Below are positions 1-8,953 of a stretch of DNA of 64,000 bases, piece by piece. The DNA is taken from positions 992,001 through 1,056,000 of the forward strand of contig NZ_CP058554.1 in assembly GCF_014109725.1 (NCBI RefSeq), read 5' to 3'. The notes under the pieces were generated by a model. It saw only the letters and a program-made list of their open reading frames with translations. It did no database searches and was not told the origin of the DNA. The translations under genes were made by a program, and so were the position numbers. The stretch's first letter is position 1, and each line of letters starts with the position of its first letter. Origin of the DNA: Comamonas piscis. GTDB lineage: Bacteria > Pseudomonadota > Gammaproteobacteria > Burkholderiales > Burkholderiaceae_C.

Positions 1-656
1 CGCGCACCTCGATGAAGATTGCCCGCAAGCACATCGAGACCTTCCAGAAGGGCAAGGTCGTCGGCGAGGAGTACTACCCGCTCAGCAACACCAACTTCAA
101 CTCGCTGATCAACAAGATCAAGGTGGCCAAGCCGGATCTGATTTTTGCAGCAGTCGTGGGCGGCTCCAACGTGGCCTTCTACAAGCAGCTCAAGGCGGCG
201 GGCATCACCGGCGACAAGCAGTTCCTGGTGACCCTGTCGGTGACCGAGGACGAAATGCTGGGCATTGGCGGCGAGAACTTTGCCGGCTTCTACTCCAGCA
301 TGAAGTACTTCCAGTCGCTGGACAACCCGAATAACAAGAAGTTTGTCGAAGCCTTCAAGGCCAAGTACGGCCCCAAGTCGGTCATCGGCGATGTGACCCA
401 GGCCGGTTACCTGGGCCCCTGGTTGTGGAAGGCTGCGGTCGAGAAGGCTGGCAGCTTCGATGTCGCCAAGGTCACCGCCGCCTCGCCGGGCATCGAGCTG
501 AACACCGCCCCGGAAGGCTACGTGAAGATCGACGCCAACCACCACCTCTGGAGCAAGTCGCGCATTGCGCAGGGCCTGCCGGACGGGACCTTCAAGGTGG
601 TGTCCGAGTCGCCTGAATTGATCAAACCGGATCCGTTCCCCAAGGGTTACCAGTAA
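1..656 (+). CDS. urtA: UrtA/FmdD-type amide/urea ABC transporter substrate-binding protein (5' partial)
   Basis: C-terminal half (about 217 codons) of a periplasmic binding protein; the start and signal peptide lie left of the window. The sequence has the UrtA-type segments SNVAFYKQLKAAG and PEGYVKIDANHHLW and ends PDPFPKGYQ, typical of the urea/short-chain-amide branch of the Leu/Ile/Val-binding family. It is the first visible gene of a run with two permeases, two ATPases and formamidase, so a formamide, acetamide or urea ligand is likely. Family assignment is strong; the ligand is inferred from the neighbours. Confidence 0.85.
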   Translation, partial: RTSMKIARKHIETFQKGKVVGEEYYPLSNTNFNSLINKIKVAKPDLIFAAVVGGSNVAFYKQLKAAGITGDKQFLVTLSVTEDEMLGIGGENFAGFYSSMKYFQSLDNPNNKKFVEAFKAKYGPKSVIGDVTQAGYLGPWLWKAAVEKAGSFDVAKVTAASPGIELNTAPEGYVKIDANHHLWSKSRIAQGLPDGTFKVVSESPELIKPDPFPKGYQ

Positions 657-672
657 ATCTGAACCTTAGGGA

Positions 673-701
673 CGGGCCAGAGGCAAACAGCCCCTGGCCC
701 G
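673..701 (+). other. Intercistronic stem-loop after the binding-protein gene
   Basis: A 12-base arm pairs with its complement with one mismatch around a 5-base loop, 17 bases after the urtA stop, with no following T-run. Such hairpins after binding-protein genes commonly protect the upstream mRNA, giving more binding protein than permease. The role is inferred from position. Confidence 0.5.
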
Positions 702-737
702 CGTTGCCGCCGACCACCCACCCGACACGAGAGCGCC

Positions 738-1652
738 ATGACCTTTTCTGAAATGATGAACATCGGGCTGATGCAGGGCTTTGCGGGCCTCAGCTTGTTT
801 GCCGTATTGCTGCTGATGGGCCTGGGCCTGGCGATTATTTTTGGCCAGATGGGGGTCATCAACATGGCGCATGGCGAGTTCATGACCATCGGTGCCTACA
901 CCGTGTTCATGGCCTCGACCCTGGTGGAGGCCCATGCCCCGGCATGGATGCCTTACTACTTCCCCTTGTCGATTGCGGCGGCCTTTGTATTTGCGTTTGT
1001 GCTGGGCTGGTTGGCCGAATGGGCGTTGATACGCCATCTGTACAAGCGCCCGCTCGATACCTTGCTGGCCACCTGGGGCCTCAGCCTGGGGCTGCAGCAG
1101 GTGTTCCGCACGGTGATCGGCCCCAAAGAGGTGAGCCCCACCTTGCCCGAGTGGCTGATGGGCTCCTGGTCGCCCAGCGAGGGGTTGGACATTCCGATCA
1201 ACGGCATGTTTGTGCTGGCGCTGGCGCTGCTGGTGACGGCCGGCGTGCTGATTGCGCTGTACCGCAGCCGCTGGGGCCTGCGGGTGCGGGCAACGGTCAG
1301 CAACCGGGTGATGGCCAATGCCATCGGCATCAACACCAAAAAGACCGACCGCCTGACCTTTGCGATTGGCTGCGGGGTGGCAGGCATTGCCGGCGCGGCC
1401 TTCACCACCATTGGCTCGACAGGGCCTACCTCCGGCTCGCTCTACATCGTGGATTCCTTCCTGGTCGTCACCTTTGGCGGCGCGGCCAGCCTGCTGGGCA
1501 CCGTGGCATCGGCCTTTGGCATTGCCCAGGTGCAGTCGATCAGCGAGTTCTTCCTGAGCGGCTCGATGGCCAAGGTGCTGACCTTGTCCTTCATCGTCGT
1601 GGTCTTGATGTTCCGGCCCCAAGGCCTGTTTGCCAGCAAGGTGCGCCGCTAA
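738..1652 (+). CDS. urtB: Amide/urea ABC transporter permease, UrtB type
   Basis: 304-residue, highly hydrophobic inner-membrane permease of the LivH/UrtB family. The motif GQMGVINMAHGEFMTIGAY near residue 40 is the family hallmark, and the C-terminus VVLMFRPQGLFASKVRR is the usual permease ending. It forms the channel with the UrtC-like product of the next gene. The start is the ATG at 738. It sits 81 bp after the binding-protein gene and 23 bp before the second permease, in one operon. The substrate (formamide, urea or similar) is inferred from fmdA downstream. Confidence 0.9.
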   Translation: MTFSEMMNIGLMQGFAGLSLFAVLLLMGLGLAIIFGQMGVINMAHGEFMTIGAYTVFMASTLVEAHAPAWMPYYFPLSIAAAFVFAFVLGWLAEWALIRHLYKRPLDTLLATWGLSLGLQQVFRTVIGPKEVSPTLPEWLMGSWSPSEGLDIPINGMFVLALALLVTAGVLIALYRSRWGLRVRATVSNRVMANAIGINTKKTDRLTFAIGCGVAGIAGAAFTTIGSTGPTSGSLYIVDSFLVVTFGGAASLLGTVASAFGIAQVQSISEFFLSGSMAKVLTLSFIVVVLMFRPQGLFASKVRR

Positions 1653-1675
1653 AGCCGGTGGAAAGGATGACAACC

Positions 1676-2869
1676 ATGAAAGATATGCGTGCTTGGCTGG
1701 AGCGAACCGGCCTGGGACATGTGGCACTGCTGGCCGTGGTGCTGATGGTGGTGTTCCCGCTGGCGCTGGATTCGTTCCGCCTGAACCTGGTGGGCAAGTA
1801 CCTCTGCTACGCCTTTGTGGCCGTGGGCTTGGTGATGCTCTGGGGCTGGGCCGGCGTGCTGAGCCTGGGGCAGGGCGTGTTCTTTGGCCTGGGCGGTTAT
1901 GCGATGGCCATGTTCCTCAAGCTCGAAGCCTCGGACAAGGCCAGCACCAGCATCCAATCAACCCCCGGCATCCCCGACTTTATGGACTGGAACCAGCTCA
2001 CCGCGCTGCCACTGTGGTGGACGCCGTTTGAGTACCTGCCGTTTGCGCTGTTTGCCGTGGTGGCAGCACCTGCGCTGCTCGCCTTCATCATCGGTTTTGC
2101 GATGTTCCGCCGCCGGGTGGGCGATGTCTACTTTGCCATCATCACCCAGGCCGTGGCGCTGATTCTCACGGTGCTGATCATCGGCCAGCAGGGCTACACC
2201 GGCGGCGTCAACGGCATGACCGATCTGCGCACCCTGCTGGGCTGGGACATCCGTACCGACAGCGCCAAGTACATCCTCTACTACGTCTGCTGCGGTCTGT
2301 TGCTGCTGTCCGTCGTTGCCTGCCTCTGGATCCAGAAAAGCAAGCTCGGCACCCTGTTGCTGGCGATGCGCGACAAGGAGGACCGCGTGCGCTTCTCCGG
2401 CTACGACGTGTCGATGTTCAAGGTGTTTGTGTTCTGCCTGGCCGCTGCGATATCGGGCATTGGCGGCGCGATGTTTGCGCTGCAGGTGGGCTTTATGTCG
2501 CCCTCCATCGTCGGCATTGTTCCCTCGATCGAGATGGTGATCTTTGCTGCTGTTGGTGGCCGCATGAGCCTGGTGGGTGCCGTCTATGGCGCGCTGCTGG
2601 TCAACTTTGGCAAGACCTATTTCTCCGAGACCTTCCCGGATCTTTGGATGTTCTGCATGGCCGGCCTGTTCATCGTGGTGACCATGTTCTTCCCCAATGG
2701 CCTGGCGGGCCTGTATGCCAGCAAGGTCAAGCCCATGCTGGCGCGGCGTGCCGCCAAATCGGCCAGCACGCCAAGCCAAGGCGCTGGCCCTTCCATCACC
2801 AAGCCCGCAACCCCCAGCAGCAAAGCCCAGGAGCCGGTCGCCGGCAAGCCTGCTGCCGAAGCCGTCTGA
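1676..2869 (+). CDS. urtC: Amide/urea ABC transporter permease, UrtC type
   Basis: About 397-residue inner-membrane permease of the LivM/UrtC family, with hydrophobic segments throughout and the motif WAGVLSLGQGVFFGLGGYAM near residue 60. The ATG at 1676 was preferred to 1667 because the AAAGG at 1662-1666 gives a 9-base spacer to it. The last 45 or so residues are a Ser/Pro/Ala/Lys-rich tail after the membrane domain, probably cytoplasmic and disordered. It is followed after 14 bases by the first ATPase gene. Partner of the UrtB-like permease. Confidence 0.9.
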   Translation: MKDMRAWLERTGLGHVALLAVVLMVVFPLALDSFRLNLVGKYLCYAFVAVGLVMLWGWAGVLSLGQGVFFGLGGYAMAMFLKLEASDKASTSIQSTPGIPDFMDWNQLTALPLWWTPFEYLPFALFAVVAAPALLAFIIGFAMFRRRVGDVYFAIITQAVALILTVLIIGQQGYTGGVNGMTDLRTLLGWDIRTDSAKYILYYVCCGLLLLSVVACLWIQKSKLGTLLLAMRDKEDRVRFSGYDVSMFKVFVFCLAAAISGIGGAMFALQVGFMSPSIVGIVPSIEMVIFAAVGGRMSLVGAVYGALLVNFGKTYFSETFPDLWMFCMAGLFIVVTMFFPNGLAGLYASKVKPMLARRAAKSASTPSQGAGPSITKPATPSSKAQEPVAGKPAAEAV

Positions 2870-2883
2870 ACCAGGAGCGCGCA

Positions 2884-3627
<744 letters not shown>

Positions 3628-3637
3628 GGAGCCGCAT

Positions 3638-4327
3638 ATGCTGAAAGTCAACGATATCCACGTGGCCTACGGACAAAGCGAGGCGCTCCACGGCATCTCC
3701 TTCGAAGGCCGTCCCAACGAAACCCTGGCCATCATGGGCCGCAACGGCATGGGCAAGACCACCTTGTTCAAGGCGCTGATGGGCGTGCTGCCGCTCAAGA
3801 GCGGGGCGGTGCAGGTCGCCGGCCAGGATGTGTCGCGCGACGAGAGCTATCTGCGCGTGGCCAAGGGCATTGCCTATGTGCCCCAGGGCCGCATGATCTT
3901 CCCGACCCTGAGCGTCGAGGAGAACATCGAAACCGGTCTGGAAAACGCCAGCGACCGCAAGATCCCGGACGAAATCTATGCGCTGTTCCCCGTGCTCTGG
4001 GACATGCGCCGGCGCAAGGGCGGCAACCTCTCGGGCGGGCAGCAACAACAGCTGGCCATTGCCCGCGCGCTGGTCACCAACCCCAAGGTGCTGCTGCTCG
4101 ACGAGCCTACCGAGGGCATCCAGCCCTCCATCATCAAGGACATCGCCAAGGCGCTCAACGAGATCCGCAAGATGCGCGAGATCACCATCGTCGTTTCCGA
4201 GCAGGTGCTGCATTTTGCGATGGATGTGGCCGACCGGCTCTTTGTCATCGAAGGCGGGCGCATCGTACACGAGACCGACCGCGCCAACACCAACGAGGCC
4301 CACATCAAGTCCTATCTGTCGGTTTAG
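3638..4327 (+). CDS. urtE: Amide/urea ABC transporter ATP-binding protein, UrtE type
   Basis: 229-residue ABC ATPase of the LivF/UrtE family with Walker A GRNGMGKTT (34-42), signature LSGGQQQQ (131-138) and Walker B VLLLDEP (151-157). GRNGMGKTT is the characteristic UrtE variant of Walker A. The ATG at 3638 is 11 bases after the urtD stop with GAGGAG upstream, so the two ATPases are probably translationally coupled. The next gene, fmdA, follows after 80 bases, a spacer holding a GC-rich imperfect hairpin that could attenuate read-through. Confidence 0.92.
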   Translation: MLKVNDIHVAYGQSEALHGISFEGRPNETLAIMGRNGMGKTTLFKALMGVLPLKSGAVQVAGQDVSRDESYLRVAKGIAYVPQGRMIFPTLSVEENIETGLENASDRKIPDEIYALFPVLWDMRRRKGGNLSGGQQQQLAIARALVTNPKVLLLDEPTEGIQPSIIKDIAKALNEIRKMREITIVVSEQVLHFAMDVADRLFVIEGGRIVHETDRANTNEAHIKSYLSV

Positions 4328-4407
4328 GTCCTTGCGCGGTCGGCCGCTGGCACTGCGCTGCCGGCCCGCATTTTTCTGTTTCATTGACTGCATCACAGGA
4401 GCTGCAC

Positions 4408-5631
4408 ATGCCCGAAACCCTGATCAAGGTTGACCTGTCCCAACCGGCCCCCTCCAACGAGAAGGTGCACAACCGCTGGCACCCCGATATTCCGATGGCC
4501 TGCTGGGTGAACCCCGGCGATGACTTTGTGCTGGAGACCTACGACTGGACGGGGGGCTTTATCCAGAACAACGACAGCGCCGACGATGTGCGCGATGTGG
4601 ACCTGACCACAGTGCACTACCTGTCGGGCCCGGTGGGCGTAAAAGGGGCCGAGCCGGGCGACCTGCTGGTTGTGGACCTGCTCGACATCGGCGCCAAGGA
4701 CGAGAGCCAGTGGGGCTTTAACGGCTTTTTCTCGCAGAAGAACGGCGGCGGATTCTTGACGGACCACTTTCCGTCGGCACAAAAATCGATCTGGGATTTC
4801 CAGGGCATGTTCACCACCTCACGCCACATCCCCGGCGTGCGCTATGCCGGTCTGATCCATCCCGGTCTGATCGGCACCTTGCCCGATCCCAAGATGCTCG
4901 ACATCTGGAACACCCGCGAGCAGGCGCTGATCGACACCAACCCGGACGGCAACCTGGCCAACCCGCCGTTTATGGCGACCGCGCACATGGGCCAGCTCAA
5001 GGGCGAGGCGCGCGACAAGGCGGCCGCCACCGGTGCCCGTACCGTGCCCCCGCGCGAGCATGGCGGCAACTGCGACATCAAGGACCTCTCGCGCGGCTCC
5101 AAGATCTTCTTCCCGGTCTATGTCGATGGCGCCGGCCTGTCGGTCGGCGATCTGCACTTCAGCCAAGGCGATGGCGAAATCACCTTCTGCGGCGCGATCG
5201 AAATGGCCGGCTGGGTGCACATGAAGGTGTCGATCATCAAGGGCGGCATGGCCAAGTACGGCATCAAGAACCCCATCTTCAAGCCCAGCCCCATCGTGCC
5301 GACCTACAACGACTATGTGATCTTTGAAGGCATCAGCGTTGACGAATCAGGCAAGCAGTACTACCTGGATGTGAACGTGGCCTACAAGCAGGCCTGCCTG
5401 AACGCCATCGAGTACCTGAAGAAGTTCGGCTACTCCGGCGCCCAGGCCTACTCCATCCTCGGCACCGCCCCGGTGCAGGGCCATATCAGCGGTGTGGTGG
5501 ATGTGCCCAACGCCTGCGCCACCCTGTGGCTGCCCACGCAGATCTTTGAGTTCGACATCAACCCCAATGCCTCCGGCCCGGTCAAGTACCTGGATGGCAG
5601 CATCGACATGCCCATCTCGTACGACAAGTAA
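4408..5631 (+). CDS. fmdA: Formamidase (acetamidase/formamidase family)
   Basis: 407 residues, the usual length for FmdA formamidases. It hydrolyses formamide (and short-chain amides) to formate and ammonia in the cytoplasm. Family features include HNRWHPDIPMACWVNPGD near residue 20, the AHMGQLKG segment, PPREHGGNCDIKDLSRGS in the middle and a C-terminal region with SGVVDVPNACATLWLP. The ATG at 4408 is preceded by AGGAG at 4397-4401; an upstream in-frame TTG at 4384 is less likely. Lying behind an UrtABCDE-type importer, it makes the operon a nitrogen-scavenging amide uptake and hydrolysis unit; nitrogen control would be expected, but the promoter is outside the window. Confidence 0.93.
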   Translation: MPETLIKVDLSQPAPSNEKVHNRWHPDIPMACWVNPGDDFVLETYDWTGGFIQNNDSADDVRDVDLTTVHYLSGPVGVKGAEPGDLLVVDLLDIGAKDESQWGFNGFFSQKNGGGFLTDHFPSAQKSIWDFQGMFTTSRHIPGVRYAGLIHPGLIGTLPDPKMLDIWNTREQALIDTNPDGNLANPPFMATAHMGQLKGEARDKAAATGARTVPPREHGGNCDIKDLSRGSKIFFPVYVDGAGLSVGDLHFSQGDGEITFCGAIEMAGWVHMKVSIIKGGMAKYGIKNPIFKPSPIVPTYNDYVIFEGISVDESGKQYYLDVNVAYKQACLNAIEYLKKFGYSGAQAYSILGTAPVQGHISGVVDVPNACATLWLPTQIFEFDINPNASGPVKYLDGSIDMPISYDK

Positions 5632-5644
5632 GACGCTGGCTTGC

Positions 5645-5677
5645 GCGGGCCGCAGCGCCGGCCCGCTTTTATCTTTT
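5645..5677 (+). terminator. Probable terminator or attenuator between fmdA and fmdB
   Basis: A 7-bp perfect GC stem (5645-5651 with 5660-5666), 8-base loop and a T-rich tail TTTTATCTTTTT follow the fmdA stop. It could lower expression of fmdB relative to fmdA. Confidence 0.6.
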
Positions 5678-5693
5678 TGTGCAGGAGACTTTG

Positions 5694-6062
5694 ATGCCCA
5701 CCTATGACTACGCCTGCCAGCAATGCGGCGAGTTCGACGCGCTGCGCCGCCTGGCCGACCGCAATCTTGCCTGTGCTTGCCCGCAGTGCGGCGCCGCCGC
5801 GGAGCGCGTCATCACCCAGGCCCCGCGCCTGGCCTGCACCTCCCCCCAGCAGCGCCGCGCCGCCGAGGTCAACGAACGCGCTCGCCATGCGCCGCGCATG
5901 TCGCGTGACAACGACCCTGCTGCGGGTAGCTATGGGCGGCTGCGGCATCCGAGTGGGTGTGGGTGCTGCAGTGGGGGTGCGAAGACTGGCGCCGCTGCGG
6001 CAGCGGCGCAGCCGGCGCTGAAAAGCCAGGTGGGGAATCGGCCTTGGATGATTAGCCACTGA
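5694..6062 (+). CDS. fmdB: FmdB-family zinc-ribbon protein
   Basis: 122-residue protein starting MPTYDYACQQCGEFDALRR, with a zinc ribbon of two Cys pairs (CQQCG and CPQCG) in the first 40 residues, the FmdB/CxxC regulatory family. A Cys/Gly-rich cluster GCGCCSGG and an Ala-rich stretch lie in the C-terminal third. FmdB was named as a putative regulator of formamidase in Methylophilus; its molecular function is still not settled. AGGAG sits 7 bases before the ATG at 5694. It is the last gene of the amide cluster, behind a hairpin that may reduce its expression. Confidence 0.85.
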   Translation: MPTYDYACQQCGEFDALRRLADRNLACACPQCGAAAERVITQAPRLACTSPQQRRAAEVNERARHAPRMSRDNDPAAGSYGRLRHPSGCGCCSGGAKTGAAAAAAQPALKSQVGNRPWMISH

Positions 6063-6108
6063 GGCGTGACTCCGCGACCTCCCGGCAACGGGGTGCGGCG
6101 TTTATCCC

Positions 6109-6141
6109 CGCTATTCGCCGCAGTTTGTGCGGCGAATAGCG
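6109..6141. repeat. Long hairpin repeat, copy 1
   Basis: A perfect 14-bp inverted repeat around a 5-base loop. A very similar hairpin occurs at 8771-8803; both lie 130-150 bases beyond the stop codon of a minus-strand gene with the same sorting tail, so the hairpin is part of a duplicated 3' module. Confidence 0.75.
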
Positions 6142-6177
6142 CTTGCCGTCCAACGCTTGCATGCGGTCCAAGAGAAA

Positions 6178-6209
6178 GCCTCCCTGGCGCGTATAGACGC
6201 CAAGGAGGC
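6178..6209 (-). terminator. Rho-independent terminator of the 6271-7836 gene
   Basis: A 12-bp stem with one mismatch and an 8-base loop, followed on the minus strand by TTTCTCTT. It lies 60 bases after the stop codon and its stem sequence resembles that of the terminator at 8861-8890. Confidence 0.7.
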
Positions 6210-6270
6210 TGAAAGGCTTTCAGGCGGCTCAACGAATGATGGACCCCGCGCGCTGCGGAGCCCAGGCCGT

Positions 6271-7836
6271 TTAGGCGGCGTCTTTTTTGTTCCTGCGGCG
6301 CAGGCCCAGCCAGGCGGCCAGGCCCAGTACGCCCAGCGAGGCTGCACCTGCGGCTCCTGCAATGGGCACGGGCACGGCGGCAGTGGGAATCACCGGTGGC
6401 GCAGTGACGCCAGCGCCTGTGACCGTGACCGATCGCGTCGTGGTCACAGGGGCGGTGAATGGGAAGGTCAGCGTGGCATTGGCCGCGCCAACCTGGGTAG
6501 GCGCGTATTGCAGCGTGACCGTGCATGCGCCCGCTGCCGGCAAGGTGGTGTTGGAGCAGGTGTCGGCTGTCAGGCTGAACTCTGCGCCCAGACTGTGGAT
6601 CAGGCTGGCCACATCCAAAGGCAATGAGCCCACCCCATTGCTCAGGCTGATGGTTTGCTGCGCCGTATTGCCCACGGTGACGTTGCCAAAATCCAGAGCC
6701 GTCGGGCTGATCGCAAAATCTATTGCTGCCACCTCCAGGCGCAGGCTGGCCTGGTTGGTCACGCCGCCTGCCGTGGCGCTCAGCACAATGTCTTGCACAT
6801 CTCCTGGGTTCGCATCCTGGGCGACCGTGATGTTCACCACCACGGTTTGCGACGCCAATGGGCTCAGTGCTACGGGGGAGGCCGGGCTGACAATGCTGGC
6901 GCTCCAGCCTGCTGGCAAGGTATTGAGCGCCAATTCAGCGTTGACATCACTACCGGCATTGAAGTTTTGAATGCTGAAGCTGCGTGTGATGGTTTGGCCA
7001 GGGACTACGGCGTCATTGGCCGGGGCAAAGACTTGCAAGGCGCCGGGGTCCGACCAGATTTCGGTGGCCTCAACGGCCCAGCGTGCGCCGGGTGCCAGGC
7101 TGGCTCTGTTCCATTGCAGGTAATAGCCTGCGTCTCGGTAGTTTGCATCTGCGGTACTGCTTAGTTGGCCTGCTGCAGCTTGAATGTTTCCAGTGTCAAA
7201 GAAACCTGCGAAATATGCGGAAGCGGGCGTGGCTGGGTTGGCATAAAAGCCCATATAGCCGGTTGCTGCAAACGAGTCATTGCTGATGTAGACCATGCTG
7301 TTGTTGGCGTCATACCAACTGCGCGCCGAGTCAATGCCACCGAAGTAGCTGTCACCGCCATGGAAGAAACGCAGGTCGTTAAAAGTATTGCTGCCTGTGT
7401 TCTCCAGTTCCCAGCGCTTGAGAATTTGTCTGTCGCCATTCACATAGCTGAAGATTTGCGTGAATTGCACGCCACTGCTGCCGAGGGTGGTGACGGTGGT
7501 GATTGTGTAAGGGTCTCCAGCGGTGCCGCTGCCAGTGCGCACGTTGCTCACGGGGGAGGCAGTCGGGCTCCCTTGGTAGCCGGTGGAATAGCGCTCCAGG
7601 GTATTGACACCATCCAGGAAAATCACAGAGCCCCAAGAATACTCGCTGAAATACTGCTGGGCGCGACTGCCTGCCTGGTCAAGCCACACTGCAGGAGTAC
7701 CTGTATTGGTCACACAGGCCTCCAATGGGTTCGGGGCTGACGCATTAAAGCATTGTGTTTGTGCATAGCTGGCGGCACTGCCTGCTGCCAGACCGGCCAG
7801 CATCAGGGTTTGGATAAAAGATCGGGAAACAGACAT
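6271..7836 (-). CDS. Secreted choice-of-anchor-type surface protein with exosortase-like C-terminal tail
   Basis: 521 residues. A signal peptide covers the first 25 or so residues (hydrophobic core, SYAQ|TQ cleavage). The middle is a beta-rich region without a family I recognise; residues of about 375-480 (FAISPTALDFGNVTVGNTAQ to TVTGAGV) match the HYDIN/choice-of-anchor-D Ig-like repeat, including a Cys pair DTCSNT/GACTV. The C-terminus is a Pro-Val-Pro-Ile motif, a hydrophobic helix and RRRNKKDAA, the architecture of exosortase or related sorting signals. A Shine-Dalgarno GGAG lies upstream of the ATG. The tail, stop region and terminator closely match those of the gene at 8954-10285. XrtH at 45.8 kb is the likely processing enzyme (inference). 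Confidence 0.8.
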   Translation of the reverse strand: MSVSRSFIQTLMLAGLAAGSAASYAQTQCFNASAPNPLEACVTNTGTPAVWLDQAGSRAQQYFSEYSWGSVIFLDGVNTLERYSTGYQGSPTASPVSNVRTGSGTAGDPYTITTVTTLGSSGVQFTQIFSYVNGDRQILKRWELENTGSNTFNDLRFFHGGDSYFGGIDSARSWYDANNSMVYISNDSFAATGYMGFYANPATPASAYFAGFFDTGNIQAAAGQLSSTADANYRDAGYYLQWNRASLAPGARWAVEATEIWSDPGALQVFAPANDAVVPGQTITRSFSIQNFNAGSDVNAELALNTLPAGWSASIVSPASPVALSPLASQTVVVNITVAQDANPGDVQDIVLSATAGGVTNQASLRLEVAAIDFAISPTALDFGNVTVGNTAQQTISLSNGVGSLPLDVASLIHSLGAEFSLTADTCSNTTLPAAGACTVTLQYAPTQVGAANATLTFPFTAPVTTTRSVTVTGAGVTAPPVIPTAAVPVPIAGAAGAASLGVLGLAAWLGLRRRNKKDAA

Positions 7837-8516
7837 GAACGGGACTTCTCCATATTAAAAAAGCAATGTGCCCGTAGCGCAGATTCGCGTTGGCGAAGTG
7901 GCGACAGGTGGGGCATCAAGGCCGTGACCTTCAAGGCCATGGGCATTTACAACAATGCGACGCCCTTTTTTAACATTCTGTTAACTGTTGATCTATCCCT
8001 AAGTTCAGGTAATTTGCAGCCTCATTCCTTCTCTTTGCGGCCATTTCAGCATTCAAAAACTACCAGTGAATCTGTGGCGCTTGTATTCGCTGGGTGTGGT
8101 TGTGTGTGGGCCCAATGGAATCTGCCCGTTTTAATAGACAGTCTTTAACTTCCTGCGCGAAGTTGTTCATAGTCAATGGCTCATCGTCATCCCGGCGTGG
8201 CGCCACCAAGTCTCTCATTCTCATTTGCCGCGGTCTCGGTATTCTTTGGCTGCTGTTGGCCGCCATACCCATGCGCAACATATTCTCTCCAACGCCCTCG
8301 TTTCAGGAATGGCGACATGGCAGCTTTTAGTGGGCCCGCTGCGAATCGGGCTCTGGCGTTCTGGCATTTTTTTTTTTGGAAAATGCGGCAAGAGCCCCGG
8401 TCACCGCATTGCACAAGGTCACTGGCTGATTAGGCCACCGGCTGAAAATCGCGAATGAGCGAACCTCTGTTTCTGGCCGTTCTTCGGTATTCAAAATCAA
8501 GTTCGCACTAGCCGCG
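7837..8516. other. Intergenic stretch without a supported gene
   Basis: About 680 bases upstream of the 6271-7836 gene, with AT-rich parts near 7960-8060 that probably hold its promoter. A run of 11 T at 8367-8377 lies inside a GCATTTT/AAAATGC inverted repeat. Short open frames here lack a ribosome-binding site and recognisable protein features. Confidence 0.6.
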
Positions 8517-8685
8517 CTAGGGACCCTCTGCAAAACTCCCTGCCGTGGTCTGAACGCGGACTCGGGCGATCCGCTGCGTTGTCTTCCTTGTCAATAGCTA
8601 CGGCTATTGACTGCAAAAGACGCCTTGCGTCTCATCCCGATCCGCGTCCATCCCGCTTGGCGAGGGTTTTGCAGAGGATCCCTAG
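8517..8685. mobile_element. MITE-like 169-bp repeat, copy A (full length)
   Basis: Terminal inverted repeats of 20 bp (8517-8536 and 8666-8685) differ at one position and begin with CTAG. The interior contains further hairpins (GTCAATAGC/GCTATTGAC near 8590-8612 and AGACGC/GCGTCT near 8618-8632) and no coding capacity. Related copies are at 62067-62156 (internally deleted) and 62863-62999 (degenerate). The structure fits a non-autonomous miniature element mobilised by a transposase not present in this window. Confidence 0.7.
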
Positions 8686-8770
8686 ATGGTCGATTCGTCG
8701 GCCTGCCGAAGCAACAAAGAGTGACCAGCAGATTTACAACGACCCGGCCCATCCATGCGGTGATTACAAA

Positions 8771-8803
8771 CGCTATTCACTGCAAATCTTGCGGCGAATA
8801 GCG
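8771..8803. repeat. Long hairpin repeat, copy 2
   Basis: Imperfect version of the hairpin at 6109-6141: the right arm GCGGCGAATAGCG is identical and the left arm carries a few changes. It lies 151 bases past the stop of the 8954-10285 gene. Confidence 0.65.
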
Positions 8804-8853
8804 CAGACAAAGCATCGAATACGACGAGAGGGAGTCGGCTCCCATGCGCCCAG

Positions 8854-8890
8854 TAAAAAACCTCCCTGGCACGGTCAAGCGCCAGGGAGG
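8854..8890 (-). terminator. Rho-independent terminator of the 8954-10285 gene
   Basis: Perfect 10-bp stem (8861-8870 with 8881-8890), 10-base loop, and six T residues immediately after it on the minus strand. The stem core is shared with the terminator at 6178-6209. Confidence 0.85.
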
Positions 8891-8953
8891 CTTTACAGCC
8901 TTGCAGCTGTCAAAGGCTGTGATGCGCCCCGCGTGCTGCGGAGCCCAGGCCGT

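Noticed and set aside
666..1727. Long minus-strand open frames opposite the urt and other operons
   Set aside because: High-GC antisense shadows: Arg/His/Gln/Gly-rich, no ribosome-binding sites and no domains.
4334..4375. GC-rich imperfect hairpin between urtE and fmdA considered as a terminator
   Set aside because: Stem pairing is interrupted and the T-run is separated from it; at most a weak attenuator, so not listed as a terminator.
8367..8377. Run of 11 T as a possible phase-variation tract
   Set aside because: It lies in non-coding sequence, far from a start codon, and pairs within a short inverted repeat; no gene would be switched by its length.
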